Source: JAGOBP01 sp046328575 (GTDB lineage: Bacteria > Chloroflexota > Anaerolineae > Fen-1058). From it: a stretch of 64,000 nucleotides of DNA. The stretch is from assembly GCA_046328575.1 (NCBI GenBank), contig JAXLWI010000019.1, positions 1 through 64,000 of the forward strand, written 5' to 3'. Positions 24,898 through 34,558 of this stretch are shown here, piece by piece. Each line of letters begins with the position of its first letter. Within the stretch, counting starts at the first letter, position 1. Under the pieces are notes generated by a model that saw nothing but the letters and a program-made list of their open reading frames with translations, was not told the DNA's origin and made no database searches. Position numbers and translations under genes: made by a program.

Positions 24898-27678
24898 TTA
24901 GTCAACGCTCTTCGCGCCGCTCGTCATCGCCCGCAGCAACGAATCTTGATCGACCGGCAAGCGGCGAATTCGCACACCGACCGCGTTATAGATCGCGTTG
25001 GTGATCGCGGGTGTGATCGGGATGCTGCTGATCTCGCCCACGCCCTTCGCGCCAAACGGCCCCGATGACACTTCGTGTTCAACGATGAACGACTTGATCT
25101 CCGGCACATGTTTGATGCTGGGCATCTTGTAGCGCGCCAGCCATTGCGCCCACGGCACGCCCTGTTCATGCGGAAATTCTTCCGTCAGCGCATTGCCAAG
25201 ACCCATCACGATGCCGCCGTCGATCTGACCTTGCAGCGCCAGCGGATTGATCGCACGGCCCACGTCGTGCGCGGCGATGACCTTCACCACCTTCACTTGC
25301 GCCGTGTCCACATCCACTTCCACCAGCGCGGCATGCGTGGCATACGAGAACGCCACGTGCATATCGCCGCCTTGTCCCAACGGCTTTGTTTCTGGCGCAG
25401 TGTACTCGTATGTAAGTTTAGTGGCGCGACCTTCAGCCTCCATCCATTGCACCACTTCCGCAAACGACGCCGAGCGACCATCGTATTCGACTTTGCCGTT
25501 GCGGAACTTCAATTGATCCGGCGCGGCATCCAAATGCTCGGATGCGACTTGCGCCATGACTTCACGCATGCTGACCGCGGCGTGGCGCGCGGCATTGCCG
25601 CTGACAAACGTTTGCCGCGAGGCCGTCGTCGGGCCGCCGTTAGGCGTGAGATCGGTGTCGCTGAGTAGGACCTTTACCTGCTCGATCGGCACGCCCAGTT
25701 CTTCGGCTACTACGGCGGCTAGCACGCCCGGCAGCCCTTGTCCGATCTCCGCCGACGAAGTGCGCACTTCGGCCGTACCGTCGCCGTACACTTCAATCTC
25801 GGCGGCCGCGCAATCATCAGCGCCGCCACCGAGGCCGGTATTCTTGTAACCCACCGCGATGCCCCACGCATAGCGCTTATTGCCGACTTGCCACGGACGA
25901 CCGTACACAAATGGTTCGGTGGTGCGCGCGGCTTCATCGGCCTTCATCGCGTCGACGACCTTATCGAAGCATTCGTCCAGGCCCACCGATTCGCTGAGAA
26001 TCTGACCCGTGTTCGTGATCGATCCCACGCGTAGCGCATTCATCTTTCGCAACTCAAGCGGATCGATCTTTAACGCTTCAGCCAGTTCGTCCACGGTGTT
26101 CTCAACCGCGTAACACGACTGTGTCACGCCGAAGCCGCGGAACGCACCGGCCGGGACGTTGTTGGTGTACATGGCAAAACAATCGGACTTGGCGTTGGGC
26201 ACATCGTACGGGCCGTTCGCGTGCGTCGTCGCGCGCGTCAACACCTTCTCGCCCAACGACGCATACGCGCCAGTATCGCCGTACAACTCCGCTTTCGCCG
26301 CCACCAAACGACCATCTTTCTTTGCGCCGAGTTTTACCGTAATCGTCGTGGCATGCCGCTTGGGATGCACAATCAGCGATTCGTGCCGCGTGTACAGCAT
26401 CTTCACCGGTCGACCCGTCGCTTTCGCCAACAGCGCCACGTGAATCTGACCCATGATGTCTTCTTTGCCGCCGAAGCCACCACCAATCAACGTACCGATG
26501 ATGCGCACCTGCGATTCCGGCACGCCTAGTGAATAAGCCACTTGCTCGCGATCTTGATACGAGATTTGCGAGCCGACATAGATTTCGTAGCGGCCCTCAG
26601 GGGTGATGCGGCCAACTGAACATTCCGGCTCAAGGAAGGCGTGCTCCGTCGAAGCCGTGTGATACTTCCGCTCGATTACAAGATCGGCTTCAGCGAAGCC
26701 CTGCTCCACATCGCCCTTCGCGACTTTGATGTGCTTCAACAAGTTGCCTTTTTCGTGGACTTGCGGTGCATCCGATTGGTGAGCATATTCCGCCGTATCG
26801 ACTACGGGCAGCGGTTCGTACTCCACCTCGATCAGTTTTAGCGCCGTTTTCGCGATGTCGAGCGTGTCGGCGGCGACAATCGCCACGGCATCGCCGACGT
26901 AGCGGACTTTGTCGTAACACAGCACCGGCCAATCGATGGTGACGAGGCCGTGATTCTTGCGCCCCGGCACATCCTCGTGCGTCAATACCGCCTGCACACC
27001 GGGCAGTGCCTTCGCTTTGCTCGTGTCGATCTTCTTGATCAACGCGTGCGGAATATTCGCGCGCAGCGTCGCGCCCCATAGCATGCCGGGAAAATTCACG
27101 TCGTCGGAGTAAATCGCCGCGCCCGTGACTTTCGCCACGGCATCGGCACGCGGCTTGGCTTGACCGACGACGCTAAGGCCATGCTTCGTCTCCGGCAAAT
27201 ATTCTTCCAGCAAAACTTCCTGCCCGTTCGCCGCTTGGATCGCGTTCTTGATCGCCACATAGCCTGTGCAGCGACAATACGAATCTTTGAGCGCGATCTT
27301 GATTTCTTCATCGGTGACAGGCTGGCCCTGCTTCTTATCCAGCAGCGCCTTCGATTGCATGATCAAGCCCGGCGTGCAGAAGCCGCATTGCACCGCGCCA
27401 AACTTGATGAAGTTCTCTTGCAACGGATGCAAATGTCCATTAGCCAGGCCTTCAATCGTCTGGACGCTCGCACCACTGGCGCGCAATGCCGGATACACGC
27501 ATGAGTTGACCGACTGCCCATTGACGATGACGGTGCAGATGCCGCACTCGGCTTCGTTGCAGCCGACCTTTGTGCCGGTCAACCCCAATTTGTAGCGCAG
27601 CACCTCGGCCAGAAATTCATTCGGCTTCACTTCGACTGAAACGGGTTTCCCGTTAAGGGTAAAGTCTAGAGTAGGCAT
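24898..27678 (-). CDS. Molybdenum hydroxylase: fused [2Fe-2S] and Mo-cofactor subunits (xanthine dehydrogenase/aldehyde oxidoreductase family)
   Basis: The 926-residue protein begins with a plant-type [2Fe-2S] domain (C40, C45, C48, C60), then the second cluster domain (CGFC at 98-101 and CRC at 135-137), then the molybdopterin-binding large-subunit domains. Family motifs include GGFGGKEDIMGQ, the GAFRGFGVTQSCYAVE loop and the C-terminal GAKGVGEIS containing the catalytic Glu. It hydroxylates an aldehyde or N-heterocycle using water. Fusion of the small and large subunits resembles Desulfovibrio aldehyde oxidoreductase in layout. The FAD subunit is encoded just upstream, so electrons probably leave through FAD. 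Substrate unproven; the adjacent nucleoside transporter favours a purine. Confidence 0.88.
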   Translation of the reverse strand: MPTLDFTLNGKPVSVEVKPNEFLAEVLRYKLGLTGTKVGCNEAECGICTVIVNGQSVNSCVYPALRASGASVQTIEGLANGHLHPLQENFIKFGAVQCGFCTPGLIMQSKALLDKKQGQPVTDEEIKIALKDSYCRCTGYVAIKNAIQAANGQEVLLEEYLPETKHGLSVVGQAKPRADAVAKVTGAAIYSDDVNFPGMLWGATLRANIPHALIKKIDTSKAKALPGVQAVLTHEDVPGRKNHGLVTIDWPVLCYDKVRYVGDAVAIVAADTLDIAKTALKLIEVEYEPLPVVDTAEYAHQSDAPQVHEKGNLLKHIKVAKGDVEQGFAEADLVIERKYHTASTEHAFLEPECSVGRITPEGRYEIYVGSQISYQDREQVAYSLGVPESQVRIIGTLIGGGFGGKEDIMGQIHVALLAKATGRPVKMLYTRHESLIVHPKRHATTITVKLGAKKDGRLVAAKAELYGDTGAYASLGEKVLTRATTHANGPYDVPNAKSDCFAMYTNNVPAGAFRGFGVTQSCYAVENTVDELAEALKIDPLELRKMNALRVGSITNTGQILSESVGLDECFDKVVDAMKADEAARTTEPFVYGRPWQVGNKRYAWGIAVGYKNTGLGGGADDCAAAEIEVYGDGTAEVRTSSAEIGQGLPGVLAAVVAEELGVPIEQVKVLLSDTDLTPNGGPTTASRQTFVSGNAARHAAVSMREVMAQVASEHLDAAPDQLKFRNGKVEYDGRSASFAEVVQWMEAEGRATKLTYEYTAPETKPLGQGGDMHVAFSYATHAALVEVDVDTAQVKVVKVIAAHDVGRAINPLALQGQIDGGIVMGLGNALTEEFPHEQGVPWAQWLARYKMPSIKHVPEIKSFIVEHEVSSGPFGAKGVGEISSIPITPAITNAIYNAVGVRIRRLPVDQDSLLRAMTSGAKSVD

Positions 27679-27697
27679 GTCGTTTCTCTTTCTAACA

Positions 27698-27724
27698 AGT
27701 AACGAGTAACGGTTACTCGTTACT
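27698..27724. repeat. Palindrome agtaacgagtaac-g-gttactcgttact
   Basis: Two perfect 13-bp arms around one base fill the 55-bp gap between the FAD-subunit and molybdenum-subunit genes, followed by further tactcattactcg copies. The core gttactcgtta recurs at 42171-42181 beside the end of prfA. It may be a small dispersed intergenic repeat or an mRNA hairpin. Confidence 0.45.
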
Positions 27725-27733
27725 CATTACTCG

Positions 27734-28642
27734 CTATTCCACCCGATAAATTTCCGGCACGACTTCGCCCGTGACGGCCCGCTCGATCGCGCTGCTGAGC
27801 GTGCGGCGCAGCAAGACCGGCAACACTTCTTTGCGATATTCAGCCGTCGATCGATGCGGGCTGGTGCGCGGCTTGCATTCGCCCAACAGCACCGGAATCG
27901 CCGCTTCGATTGATTCAGCCGTCGCGGGCTTACCAACTAGGAACGCTTCTGTCTTCACACAACGGAACGGCGTCGGAGCCACGGGCGCGGTGGCTACCGC
28001 CACCCGATCGAACTTGCCATCGATCACGCGCACCTTTACGGACATATTCAAGATCGGCAGAGCGACGCCTTGCGGCCGCATGATACGCGACGACGCACTC
28101 GCTTCGTGTTCGGCGGTGGCTTTGAAGCGAATGCCTACCAGCACTTCGCGGGTGCTGTCGATGGCGGACTTGCCAGGTCCTAAAAAGAGCGACGTGAATG
28201 GAATCCAGCGGCGGCCGCTATACGCAGCAACTTCGACTTCGGTGTCGAGTGCGTTGAGGGCGGTAGTTCCATCGGCGGCGGGCAAAGCGTGGGCGACGTT
28301 GCCGCCTAATGTGGCGACGTTACGGACTTGCGGTCCGCCCACCACGTAACTCGCTTCGACTAAGGCCGTAGCTTTGCGATGCAGCAACTGGCTCTCCACG
28401 ATCTGGTTATGCGTGACGCTGCACCCGATGTAGATCGTGTCGCCGCGTTCATCGATCGTGTTGAGGCCCGTCAGGCGGGTTACGTCGACCAGGGCTTCGA
28501 CGGGATGCTCGTTGCCCTGCTGCAAATCGAGGATGAGGTCGGTGCCGCCTGCGACTACGCGCGCTTTGCCGTCGTAGCGCGCCAGCAGAGATACGGCGTC
28601 TTCAACCGAGGTCGGCAAATGATACTCGTTCCAGAGTGGCAT
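27734..28642 (-). CDS. FAD-binding subunit of molybdenum hydroxylase (CoxM/XdhB-like)
   Basis: Start chosen at 28642 (MPLWNEYHLPTSVEDAVSLL), preceded by GAGAGGGAA; the extra 18 residues of the longer frame are not family-like. The 302-residue protein has FAD motif 1 VVAGGTDLILDLQQG, motif 2 ATLGGNVAHALPAAD and the CO_deh_flav_C tail. It would accept electrons from the iron-sulfur clusters of the 926-residue partner encoded 55 bp downstream and pass them to NAD or quinone. One extended -10 promoter drives the pair. Confidence 0.9.
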   Translation of the reverse strand: MPLWNEYHLPTSVEDAVSLLARYDGKARVVAGGTDLILDLQQGNEHPVEALVDVTRLTGLNTIDERGDTIYIGCSVTHNQIVESQLLHRKATALVEASYVVGGPQVRNVATLGGNVAHALPAADGTTALNALDTEVEVAAYSGRRWIPFTSLFLGPGKSAIDSTREVLVGIRFKATAEHEASASSRIMRPQGVALPILNMSVKVRVIDGKFDRVAVATAPVAPTPFRCVKTEAFLVGKPATAESIEAAIPVLLGECKPRTSPHRSTAEYRKEVLPVLLRRTLSSAIERAVTGEVVPEIYRVE

Positions 28643-28758
28643 GCGTTCCCTCTCTATTTGACGTGGCACTTCAGGATCGTTGGTGCTTTTCGACAAGTGA
28701 GGATACTTGCCGCCGCTTCACGTCCGACGTGAACCGACCACCGATCGAGGATGCAAAA

Positions 28759-28767
28759 ATTATAACA
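28759..28767 (-). promoter_or_regulatory. Extended -10 promoter of the molybdenum hydroxylase genes
   Basis: On the minus strand TGTTATAAT (TGn-TATAAT) lies 117 bp before the FAD-subunit start. No good -35 is seen, as expected of extended -10 promoters; the upstream flank is the hairpin at 28774-28797. Confidence 0.55.
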
Positions 28768-28773
28768 CACGTG

Positions 28774-28797
28774 CGGGCGAACTTGTGAGTTCGCCCG
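28774..28797 (-). terminator. Hairpin after nucleoside ABC operon
   Basis: cgggcgaact and agttcgcccg form a 10-bp stem with a 4-nt loop, 24 bp past the ATPase stop. It probably ends the importer transcript before the molybdenum hydroxylase promoter. Confidence 0.6.
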
Positions 28798-28820
28798 TAG
28801 GCAGACACAGGGGGCTGCCC

Positions 28821-30368
28821 CTACGCTTTTTCCTTAACGACGCCCGCCATCAACAGGCCGATCTCTTCCGGTGTGGCTTCACCGCGATTGACGATGCCAA
28901 CAATGCGGCCTTCGAACATCACCGCGATCCGATCGGACAATTCCTGAATCTCGTCGAGGTCCTCAGAGATCAACATGATGGCTGTGCCCGCGTCCCGCTG
29001 CTCCATCAAACGTTGATGAATGTATTCCGTCGCGCCGATGTCCACTCCGCGCGTTGGCTGCGCGGCAATCAAAATCTTGGGCGAACGAGACAATTCGCGG
29101 GCTAGAATCAACTTCTGAATATTGCCGCCCGACAGGTTCTTGATCGGCGTTTCGAGCGTCGGCGTCTTTACGCTAAATTTGTTGATCAGCATGCGGGCGT
29201 GCGCCGACATCTCGGCGAAGTTCAGGAAGATGCCGCGCGTAAACTTAGGCGACGCGTGCTCGTGCAAGAAGACGTTCTCCTGCACGCTGAACTCGCGGAT
29301 CGCACCGTCACGCATGCGCTCTTCCGGCACATACGCCAGCCCGGCCTCGATGCGCTCACGCAGCGAGACGTGCGTCATATCATGCGTCTCGATCGTGATC
29401 AGGCCGCTGGTCACTTTGCGCAACCCGGCCAGACATTGCGCGAGTTCACGCTGGCCGTTGCCCGAGACACCCGCAATCCCTACGATCTCGCCGCCGCGCA
29501 CGTCGAGGTTGACGCCGCGCAGCGCCTCCGTGCCGCGATCGCCCATCGCGTGCAGCGCTTCAATCTTCAAGCGAACGGGGCCGGCGTTCAAAGGCTGCGG
29601 CGCCAGCGGCTTTACATCGCGGCCAACCATCATCTTGGCGAGTTCGTTGCGCGTTGCGCCTTTGGTCGACCGTGAACCGGCCAACTTGCCATCGCGCAAG
29701 GCCGTCACGCGATCGCTGATCGCCATGACTTCGTGCAACTTGTGCGAAATAAAGATCAGCGCGTGGCCTTCATTCGCCATGCGACGCAGCGTGACGAAAA
29801 ACTCGTCTACTTCCTGTGGCGTCAACACGGCGGTCGGTTCGTCGAGGATGATCAGGCTCGCCCCACGATACAGGGCTTTGATAATTTCAACACGTTGCTG
29901 TTCGCCGACGGCCAATTGCCACACGTAAGCGGACGGATCGACCTTCAGACCGTACATCTTTGACAACTCGGCGACGCGTTTGGCGACCACATCCAGATCG
30001 AGCCGCGGTTCGCGCGACGACTTCAAACCCAATGCCACATTCTCAGCCACCGTCAGCGTCGAGACCAGCATGAAGTGCTGATGGATCATGCCGATACCCG
30101 CGCGGATCGCGTCTGACGGCGAATGGAACACGACCGGCTTGCCATCGATCAGGATCTCACCTTCATCGGGCCGGTAGAGGCCGTACAGCTGGCGCATCAA
30201 CGTGCTTTTGCCCGCGCCATTTTCACCCAATAGCGCATGCACTTCGCCCGACTTCACATCGAAAGTGACGTGATCGTTAGCCAGCACGCCCGGAAAGCGT
30301 TTGACTATATCGCGCATTTCCAGCTGCTGAATATGCTTGATCGTGGGGGTCGCCAAGTTAGTGGCCAT
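28821..30368 (-). CDS. BMP-type nucleoside/sugar ABC transporter, double ATPase subunit
   Basis: Start placed at 30368 (MATNLATPTIKH); an ATG at 30386 is possible. The 515-residue protein has two ATPase domains: the first with Walker A GENGAGKST, signature LAVGEQQRVEI and Walker B LIILDEPTAVLTP; the second with the degenerate GVSGNGQREL loop, signature NLSGGNIQKL and AAQPTRGVDIG. This layout is that of YufO/RbsA/NupA-type importers for nucleosides or simple sugars. It follows the lipoprotein gene and a strong hairpin. It powers the two permeases encoded at 31.5-34.8 kb. Confidence 0.92.
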   Translation of the reverse strand: MATNLATPTIKHIQQLEMRDIVKRFPGVLANDHVTFDVKSGEVHALLGENGAGKSTLMRQLYGLYRPDEGEILIDGKPVVFHSPSDAIRAGIGMIHQHFMLVSTLTVAENVALGLKSSREPRLDLDVVAKRVAELSKMYGLKVDPSAYVWQLAVGEQQRVEIIKALYRGASLIILDEPTAVLTPQEVDEFFVTLRRMANEGHALIFISHKLHEVMAISDRVTALRDGKLAGSRSTKGATRNELAKMMVGRDVKPLAPQPLNAGPVRLKIEALHAMGDRGTEALRGVNLDVRGGEIVGIAGVSGNGQRELAQCLAGLRKVTSGLITIETHDMTHVSLRERIEAGLAYVPEERMRDGAIREFSVQENVFLHEHASPKFTRGIFLNFAEMSAHARMLINKFSVKTPTLETPIKNLSGGNIQKLILARELSRSPKILIAAQPTRGVDIGATEYIHQRLMEQRDAGTAIMLISEDLDEIQELSDRIAVMFEGRIVGIVNRGEATPEEIGLLMAGVVKEKA

Positions 30369-30390
30369 GAGCAAATCATTCACCACATAG

Positions 30391-30428
30391 TCACAGAGAC
30401 ACGGAGTGTGAACCCCGTGTCTCTGTGA
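30391..30428 (-). promoter_or_regulatory. 14-bp perfect hairpin between lipoprotein and ATPase genes
   Basis: tcacagagacacgg (30391-30404) pairs with ccgtgtctctgtga (30415-30428). Lying inside an operon, right after the binding-protein gene and before the ATPase start, it may protect the upstream mRNA or partly terminate, giving more binding protein than ATPase. Confidence 0.6.
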
Positions 30429-30439
30429 GTAGACTAAAC

Positions 30440-31429
30440 TTACGGATTGACCTTGACAGCGCCGCTCTTGATGTCTTCGATGGCCTTGTCACCAGCCGCC
30501 TTGGCATCCGCGGGCAAGCTATAGCCGCTGTTGTACGCCATCTTCAAGCCGCCGGTCTTGAGCTGCAGCACGTACGTATCGCCGCCCAACTTGCCGGACT
30601 TGATCTTGGCGATCATGTCCTTCAGGATCACGGTCCAGTCATAGACCTGGCTGGACACGACCAAGTTCGGGGCCAGCGAGGCCTGATCGGCCTGGGTGCC
30701 AAACCACAGCACGCCGCCCTTATCCTTGGCCGCCTGGATCGAGCCGACCACTGACTGCGACGAACCAGTCAACACATCCGCGCCATTAGCGATGTGCGTC
30801 TTGGCCGCTTCGGTCATCAGCGCCACGTCCGAGAACGAGCCGGTCCATGTCTTCGCTACAGCGATCGACGGATCAACCGAGGCCACGCCTTGCACGAAGC
30901 CATCGATGTAAGTCTTGGCGTCGCCCACTTCCACCGGGCCGGTCACGCCGATCTTCTTCGACTTGGTCAACTTCGCCGCCAGCACGCCGTTCACGTAGCC
31001 GCCTTCTTCAGCCGCAGCGGTGTAGGCAAACACGTTGGCCAGACCGAACGTGTTGACGTCCGTGCCCCACGCAAACGAAACCTTGGGGAAGTCCTTGGCG
31101 ATTTCCTGTACGCCCGCGCCGTACTGCGAACCGTGTGCGATCACCAGGTTGAAGCCCTGCGACGCATAGTCACGAATGGCCGCTTGCGCATCCGGCACTT
31201 TGAACATGTTCTCGGAATACTTGATTTCGAAGTTGGCTTCGCCACCGCTCTCAGCCTGAATCGTCTTGAGGGCCTGGAACATCGACTGGCTGAAGGCCAT
31301 GTCCGTTGTCGCGCTCGGCATGATCACTGCCACGCGGAACTTGCCGCCGGTTGCGCCGCCTGCGCCACCGCAGGCCGACACAAACACGGCCATCAACAAC
31401 AATGCAATTACCACTTGTCGGGTCTTCAT
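30440..31429 (-). CDS. BMP family ABC transporter substrate-binding lipoprotein
   Basis: Start at 31429 (MKTRQVVIALLLMAVF), preceded by GGAGAG. A lipoprotein signal ends at the lipobox VSAC with Cys20; the mature protein of about 310 residues is a PnrA/BmpA/Med-type binding protein (KFRVAVIMPS, then ...NLVIAHGSQYGAGVQEIAKD). Characterised relatives bind purine nucleosides outside the membrane. The aromatic stacking residues cannot be assigned without alignment. It lies between the permease and ATPase genes of the same importer. Confidence 0.92.
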   Translation of the reverse strand: MKTRQVVIALLLMAVFVSACGGAGGATGGKFRVAVIMPSATTDMAFSQSMFQALKTIQAESGGEANFEIKYSENMFKVPDAQAAIRDYASQGFNLVIAHGSQYGAGVQEIAKDFPKVSFAWGTDVNTFGLANVFAYTAAAEEGGYVNGVLAAKLTKSKKIGVTGPVEVGDAKTYIDGFVQGVASVDPSIAVAKTWTGSFSDVALMTEAAKTHIANGADVLTGSSQSVVGSIQAAKDKGGVLWFGTQADQASLAPNLVVSSQVYDWTVILKDMIAKIKSGKLGGDTYVLQLKTGGLKMAYNSGYSLPADAKAAGDKAIEDIKSGAVKVNP

Positions 31430-31521
31430 CGGTTCTCTCCTCTTGAGAATTGAGTTGTGCATCAAAGGCCGCGTTCGACACTCGGATTGCCGATAGCCGT
31501 TCGCAGTCTTTATCACCACAC

Positions 31522-32470
31522 TTAGCTTTCGCCGCGCTCGAACGGTTTATTCAAGGCTGCCGGCTGGCGAGCGCGATTCACCGCGAATACCAACGCCACA
31601 ATCGTCAAGATATACGGCAGCATAACGGCGATATCTGAGGGGATCTTGACACCGAAAATTTGTCCGCCCAGCACTTGCACCCACAATTGCAGCGCATTCA
31701 CCGAACTGAACAGCAACGCGCCCAACATGATGCCGACGGGTCGCCAGCTGCCGAAGTAAACCAACGCCACGGCGATGAAACCTTGGCCGGCAGTGAGATT
31801 ATCCTGGAAGAGATTCAAAAGCGCGATCGACAATGAGGCGCCCGCTAACCCGGCCAGCACTGCGCCAAGGCACACGCAGAAATACCGCACCCGATTGACA
31901 TCCACGCCCAGCGTATCCGCCGCCGCCGGATTCTGCCCCACAGCCTTGATCTTTAGGCCCCACGTGGTCTTTTCAAAGAACCACCACGCCAGCGGCACCA
32001 ACAGGAAGGCAACGTAGACCGGCAAGCTCTGCTGGAAAAAGATCGGCCCGAGCACGGGGATGTCGCTAATGCCGGGAACATTCAGCGGCGGGAAACCATC
32101 GACGGTCTTGACGGTGCCGACCAACACTCGAAACAACAGGCTGGACAACCCCGTTCCAAACAACGCCAAACCGATGCCGCTGATGCCTTGTTCCGCTTTG
32201 AAGGTCACGCTGATCACCGACATCAGCAGTCCCATCAACAAGCCGACGAACGCAGCCGCCAATACCCCTAACAACAAACTGCCAGTGTGGAGCGTCACAT
32301 AGAAGGCCGAGAAAGGCCCCACAACGCTGATGCCATCCACGCCGAGATTCACCACCTGAGCGCTGCGCGGGCATCTCGCCGATCGACGCGTACAAATACG
32401 GCGTCGCCAAGCAGATGGCCGAACTCAACACACCAATCACAATGGCCAGCGTATCTGTCTGTTGGGTCAT
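31522..32470 (-). pseudogene. BMP-type ABC importer permease 2 (one frameshift)
   Basis: The protein is recognisable over its whole length as a BPD_transp_2 permease (YufQ-like): it should start at 32470 (MTQQTDTLAIVIGVLSSAIC) and run to PFERGES. Near 32360 the frame changes, between YASIGEMPAQRSG and VVNLGVDG, which are adjacent in the family. Downstream the frame is clean with about eight membrane helices. The start ATGA overlaps the stop of permease 1. It is the first gene affected in the frameshift-rich block; I think the gene is intact in the organism. Confidence 0.82.
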
Positions 32471-33529
32471 GCCTGCGACTCCTTCACCCGTGTCTGCCTC
32501 CGACACGCAGCGAGCCGCGCGTTTGCGCGCCCAATACTGTGAGCCGACGACGAACAGCACGATCAAGCCGGATGCGTCAGTCAGCATAGGGGAGCACTTG
32601 CACCGCCCGCTGCATCTTGTCAGCCCCGACAGGCAAACTGCCGAAGAGATAAAGGCCGGTATCGCGCCTAAGGATGCAGGCCGCCAAACAGCTTTACCGC
32701 CACAATTCCGCTAAAGCCATAGCCGCTGGTAATACCTTCCAACAACCGGTGCTGGACGCCGATAACCTCGATCACCCCGGCGACGCCCGCCAGACCACCG
32801 GCCAGCGTCAGCGACAGCATGATAAACCGGCACGCGAATGCCCGCGTAGCGCTGAAGCGTCGGGATTCAAACCCACCGCGCGGATGCGATAACCGATCGT
32901 GGTGCGCCACAACACGTACACCACAATCGCCAAGATCACCGCGATGATCGTGCGGTGTTTAACAGCGTCTGTGGAATCAAGCGCGGCAGCCACACTTGTT
33001 CCGGCTTGACTGCTCCGATTGCGCCAGATATTGCCGGCTGACACACCGGCCGGATCAATCAACGGCCCGCGAATCACGTAAGTTCATGAACTGCAACGCG
33101 ATGGCGTTAAGCATCACCGTACTCAGAATCTCGTTGACGCCCAAACGGGCTTTGAGCACGCCTGGAATGAAGCCCCAGACGCGCCCGCAGAAGCCCATTA
33201 ACAGCGTCGCCGGGATCAGGATCAGCCCGCCCACTCGCGGAACTGCAGCGAGAACCACGTCGCCATCACCCGCGCCCAAAGATGATCCTGGCCTTCCGCA
33301 CCGATGTTGATCCTGGCCAGACGCGATGCAGATCCCCAACCCGACCAGCAGCAAGGGCGTCGCTTTGACCAATGATTGCGTGAGACCGGACACGCTGCCC
33401 AGCACGCCTTCGATCAGTGCGCCATATGCCTGAAATGGATTAGCGCCGAGCAGCACTGACCTGCTCCCTTTTTGGTACCAGGTCAAATAGAATTCGCGCC
33501 CGGATTGTTGGGTCGATAACGTCGCCATT

Positions 33530-34300
33530 TGGGCGGGCGTTCGGTAAGCCAGCGCGCTATGGGGACGTTATTATTACTCCTTTCGCCAGTGCTCGATCAC
33601 GATCGTCGCCTCGTGACCGGTCGTGAACCATTCGCGATTCAAGCATTCATCACGGAACTTACCGTAGAAACTTTCGATGAAGCCATTTTGCCGGATGACC
33701 CGGCGCAATGAAACTCAGCCCGACGTGCTGGTCGTGCAACCACTGTTGGACCAAGATCGCCGTAAACTCACTGCCGTTATCGACCGCAGGAATTGCGGAG
33801 AACCGGTACCGTCGTGTGCTGCAAGACCGCGCGTCGGTTGCTGCGCGAATCGACGGTGCGACATGAATCGCCAGACATTCGCAGGTGAACTCATCCAAGA
33901 TACTCCGGGGTTTTTGAAGAGCCGGCCATCCGCCAAGCGATCAAACAAGATGTCGTATGTCCAGACATGGTTGCGGTGCATGGCCTGCTGGGGTCGGTCG
34001 TCACGGCGAATGGCCCGTGGGCGGCGCACCCGCGCTGGTTGCACGGCAAATCCTTGTTAACCACAGAAGCGCCAGGCGCGCTTGAACGAGAAGCTGCGCC
34101 AACATCGCTACGCGCCGGTAGCCAAACCGCGGATGCGTCATCACCGGCTGCATCGCCGTAATCGCGCAGACGTGGCTGGTTGCTGCAAGCGATACCGAGC
34201 CGTACTGCGCGCGATCCCAACTCCAGCGACAGGCGCTCCGCTGCGACAGCCCTTGCTCGTCAAATGTGCCGGGACTTCATGACGCTGCGCGCCGGCGTTC
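33530..34300 (-). pseudogene. IS3 family transposase OrfB (integrase core), frameshifted
   Basis: Pieces in different frames line up as one IS3 OrfB: HVWTYDILFDRLADGRLFKN (first Asp), VDEFTCECLAIHVAPSIRA, VDNGSEFTA (second Asp), QQWLHDQHVGLSFIAPGHP, then NGFIESFYGKFRDECLNREW (catalytic Glu), and finally a HSALAYRTPAQMA-like end. At least five indels separate them. The left boundary is approximate. No intact copy is in this window. Confidence 0.8.
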
Positions 34301-34339
34301 ACCATTTTTTGCCAACACTTCCTTTAAGCCCTTCATTGG

Positions 34340-34558
34340 CTAACAGCGCTTCGGCCAATAGTTTTCAACTTGGCGTTTTTCAACCTCTAAAGCTTTCAAG
34401 CGTTTGGCTTCATCGATTTGCAGATTGCCATATTTTTGTCGCCAACGGTACAGCGTCGCTTCGGCAATGCCCGTCCGCCGACAGAAGTCGGCGACGGATT
34501 CGGTGCCCGCCTCAATGCGCAGTGGCATGACGATTTCTTCAGCCGTATGTTGTTTCAT
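34340..34558 (-). pseudogene. IS3 family transposase OrfA, frameshifted at its end
   Basis: Start at 34558 (MKQHTAEEIVMPLRIEAG) after AAAGGAG. It contains the OrfA helix-turn-helix: VADFCRRTGIAEATLYRWRQ, then YGNLQIDEAKRLKALE. The leucine-zipper-like tail (LAEALLANEGLKEVLAKNGE) appears only in another frame downstream, so the end as written (NYWPKRC) is caused by an indel. OrfA normally binds the IS ends and forms OrfAB by ribosomal slippage. Confidence 0.75.

Noticed and set aside
24898..28642. Aerobic CO dehydrogenase (CoxLMS)
   Set aside because: The large subunit has GAFRGFGV in the active-site loop and lacks the AYxCSFR motif of form I CO dehydrogenase; the small and large subunits are fused, which also does not fit.
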